Part shown: in pieces, positions 4,244 through 5,411 of the stretch
Layout of the letters: the number at the start of each line of letters is the position of its first letter
How positions within the stretch are numbered: the stretch's first letter is position 1
Origin: an uncultured Treponema sp.
GTDB taxonomy: Bacteria > Spirochaetota > Spirochaetia > Treponematales > Treponemataceae
Direction: 5' to 3'
NCBI GenBank assembly: GCA_946538795.1
Contig: CAMNGY010000138.1
Span: forward strand, 1 to 5,411
DNA length: 5,411 bases
Notes under the pieces: generated by a model
What the model saw: only the letters and a program-made list of their open reading frames with translations
The model's database searches: none
What the model was told of the DNA's origin: nothing
Made by a program: the position numbers and the translations under genes

Positions 4244-5411
4244 GCCCTTTTCCTCGCATTCTCCTGCGTCCTCTTTTTGGGGGCCAGTTTTTTCATAACC
4301 GGCAGGTTCATCGCCTCATCTTCCCCCCTGGGAATGAACGGGGAGCGGTTTGTGGCGATGAATGCCCAGTCCGCGAAAGGCAAGATTACCCGGCCTGAGA
4401 AAAACTCTTCCTTATATTATCGTTTCACGGCCAACCAGAAGGTGCACCTGAAGCAGGATGTGAAAGCCAATGGCGGCATCTCGCTCGTGGCCAACATAAA
4501 GACGATTGACGGGAATTATGACGAGGGCGCGAAGACCCTGCCGTTTCAGTTCGGCTTCCTCTACGACAAGTCCTCGTCATCTGGGGATGCGGTTGCACCG
4601 AGCAGCAACTTCGTGTCGGGTGATTACCAGATGTTTGACAAGGCGGGAATCTCGTCCTTCAGGATTTCCATAAGCGTGGGGGCTGATGATGTTGTCCCTG
4701 CCGGATTCTTCCTGCATTCGGCCCATCCTTGCCAGATAGAGATGGTTTCGTTCTCCAAGGTGATGGTGGGCTGGGATTTTTCCGGCCCCGTTCCCCTGTA
4801 TGCTTTCAGCGACCGTGGCGGAACCATAGACATATTGGAGGGGGCTTCGGCTGATTTCACTGAGGCCGAGAAGCTGTTCAACAAGACCCTGCTCCCGAAG
4901 ATTACGGTCAAGCTTGCGCCAATCGATGACATAGGGACCTGGCAGAAGCAGACGACCCTGCTGGCCCGCTATGGCGGGGAGGAAATTTCCATAAGGCGTA
5001 ACAAGAAGAACAATATCATGACCTTGCAGCTGGCGGCATTTTCCAAGCCTTGGGGCAAGATAGCGTTCAACTCCAGCGATCAGGTCCAGGCTATCCTGCT
5101 TGAGGCGAATGATCCCCTGCTGGGTGACGTGACGGAAGCCGGGGCGGTCTATCCGCTGGTGACGGATTTGGGCATGATAATGGGCTGGCCCAGGAGCAGC
5201 TGGCGGGGCAAGGACTACGAGCTGTTTGAGTGGGAGGAGGTTCCGCATGTCCTTTTCTTTGACTTTGCCAGCTACAAGGAGCAAGCCGATTACCTGACCC
5301 GCCTGGCGTATTTTGCCGAGAAGACTGGGTACAGGGGAACCTTGGTAAGCGATGAATTCATCAAGGATCATCACGGTTACAACGCGCACGACTACAAGGC
5401 GAAGGATATGG
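4223..5411 (+). CDS. Exported or membrane-anchored protein of unknown function (3' end outside window)
   Basis: The frame is open from the ATG at 4223 to the window end, giving 396 residues with no stop. The N-terminus MNRRILEALFLAFSCVLFLG has two arginines, then a hydrophobic run to about residue 27, so it is a signal peptide or a single membrane anchor; the rest would lie outside the cytoplasm. The cysteine at 15 sits inside the hydrophobic run and is not a convincing lipobox. I do not recognise the family. The part after about residue 30 is rich in beta-type alternation, and the later part (VPHVLFFDFASYKEQADYL, then LVSDEFIKDHHGYNAHDYK) looks like a second, mixed alpha/beta domain with a His/Asp cluster that could bind metal or act in catalysis; this is inference. 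Codon use (frequent ATA, AGG) matches the other genes. No Shine-Dalgarno site is seen; see the promoter and dyad at 4185-4243. Confidence 0.88.
   Translation, partial: MNRRILEALFLAFSCVLFLGASFFITGRFIASSSPLGMNGERFVAMNAQSAKGKITRPEKNSSLYYRFTANQKVHLKQDVKANGGISLVANIKTIDGNYDEGAKTLPFQFGFLYDKSSSSGDAVAPSSNFVSGDYQMFDKAGISSFRISISVGADDVVPAGFFLHSAHPCQIEMVSFSKVMVGWDFSGPVPLYAFSDRGGTIDILEGASADFTEAEKLFNKTLLPKITVKLAPIDDIGTWQKQTTLLARYGGEEISIRRNKKNNIMTLQLAAFSKPWGKIAFNSSDQVQAILLEANDPLLGDVTEAGAVYPLVTDLGMIMGWPRSSWRGKDYELFEWEEVPHVLFFDFASYKEQADYLTRLAYFAEKTGYRGTLVSDEFIKDHHGYNAHDYKAKDM

Noticed and set aside
4577..5389. 270-codon minus-strand frame over the exported protein
   Set aside because: The plus frame is open for the whole 1189 bases, has a clear N-terminal export signal and codon use like the neighbours; the minus frame is a shadow.
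1..5411. CRISPR array, tRNA, rRNA or insertion sequence
   Set aside because: No regularly spaced repeats of CRISPR length, no tRNA-like cloverleaf with TTCGA arm, no rRNA core and no transposase or flanking terminal repeats with target duplication were seen.

Overview
The window carries five protein-coding genes or gene fragments of a bacterium with moderately high G+C. Gene content and style (ruvC, an 11-helix sodium symporter, a lone ilvN, secreted proteins of unknown family, frequent AGG and ATA codons despite GC-rich third positions) would fit a free-living or gut spirochaete such as a Treponema. That assignment is an inference with low to moderate confidence; no rRNA or other marker is present.

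Left part (1-1773, all + strand): the 3' end of ruvC (Holliday junction resolvase), a good extended -10 promoter, and a complete neurotransmitter:sodium symporter (NSS/SNF) family gene of 465 codons.

Middle (1774-2260): 487 bases with no convincing gene. A textbook intrinsic terminator (11-bp perfect stem plus eight T) faces the minus strand right behind the symporter gene. The nearest minus-strand gene ends about 400 bases away. The stretch between is rich in inverted repeats (at least five good hairpins between 2006 and 2220) and contains a perfect TATAAT on the minus strand. This is the best candidate in the window for something undescribed: a structured or small RNA, or a dispersed intergenic repeat.

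Centre (2261-3584): two divergent genes share a 238-base control region. On the minus strand is a 192-residue helical protein resembling the DIP1984/septicolysin-like family. On the plus strand is ilvN, the regulatory subunit of acetohydroxyacid synthase, here without an adjacent ilvB or ilvC. Both have recognisable promoters and Shine-Dalgarno sites. Between them lie three tandem 11-bp repeats just upstream of the ilvN -35 and an exact 11-bp direct repeat next to each promoter.

Right part (3585-5411): a second divergent pair of unknown exported proteins. The minus gene (stop at 3662) has good coding character and a signal-peptide-like N-terminus that runs upstream of its first ATG, but no normal start codon covers it. 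The plus gene (4223 to beyond the window end) encodes a protein with an N-terminal membrane anchor or signal peptide. Neither has a visible Shine-Dalgarno site. A 39-bp dyad (9-bp arms) is centred exactly on the plus gene's ATG, and a promoter fit suggests an almost leaderless mRNA.
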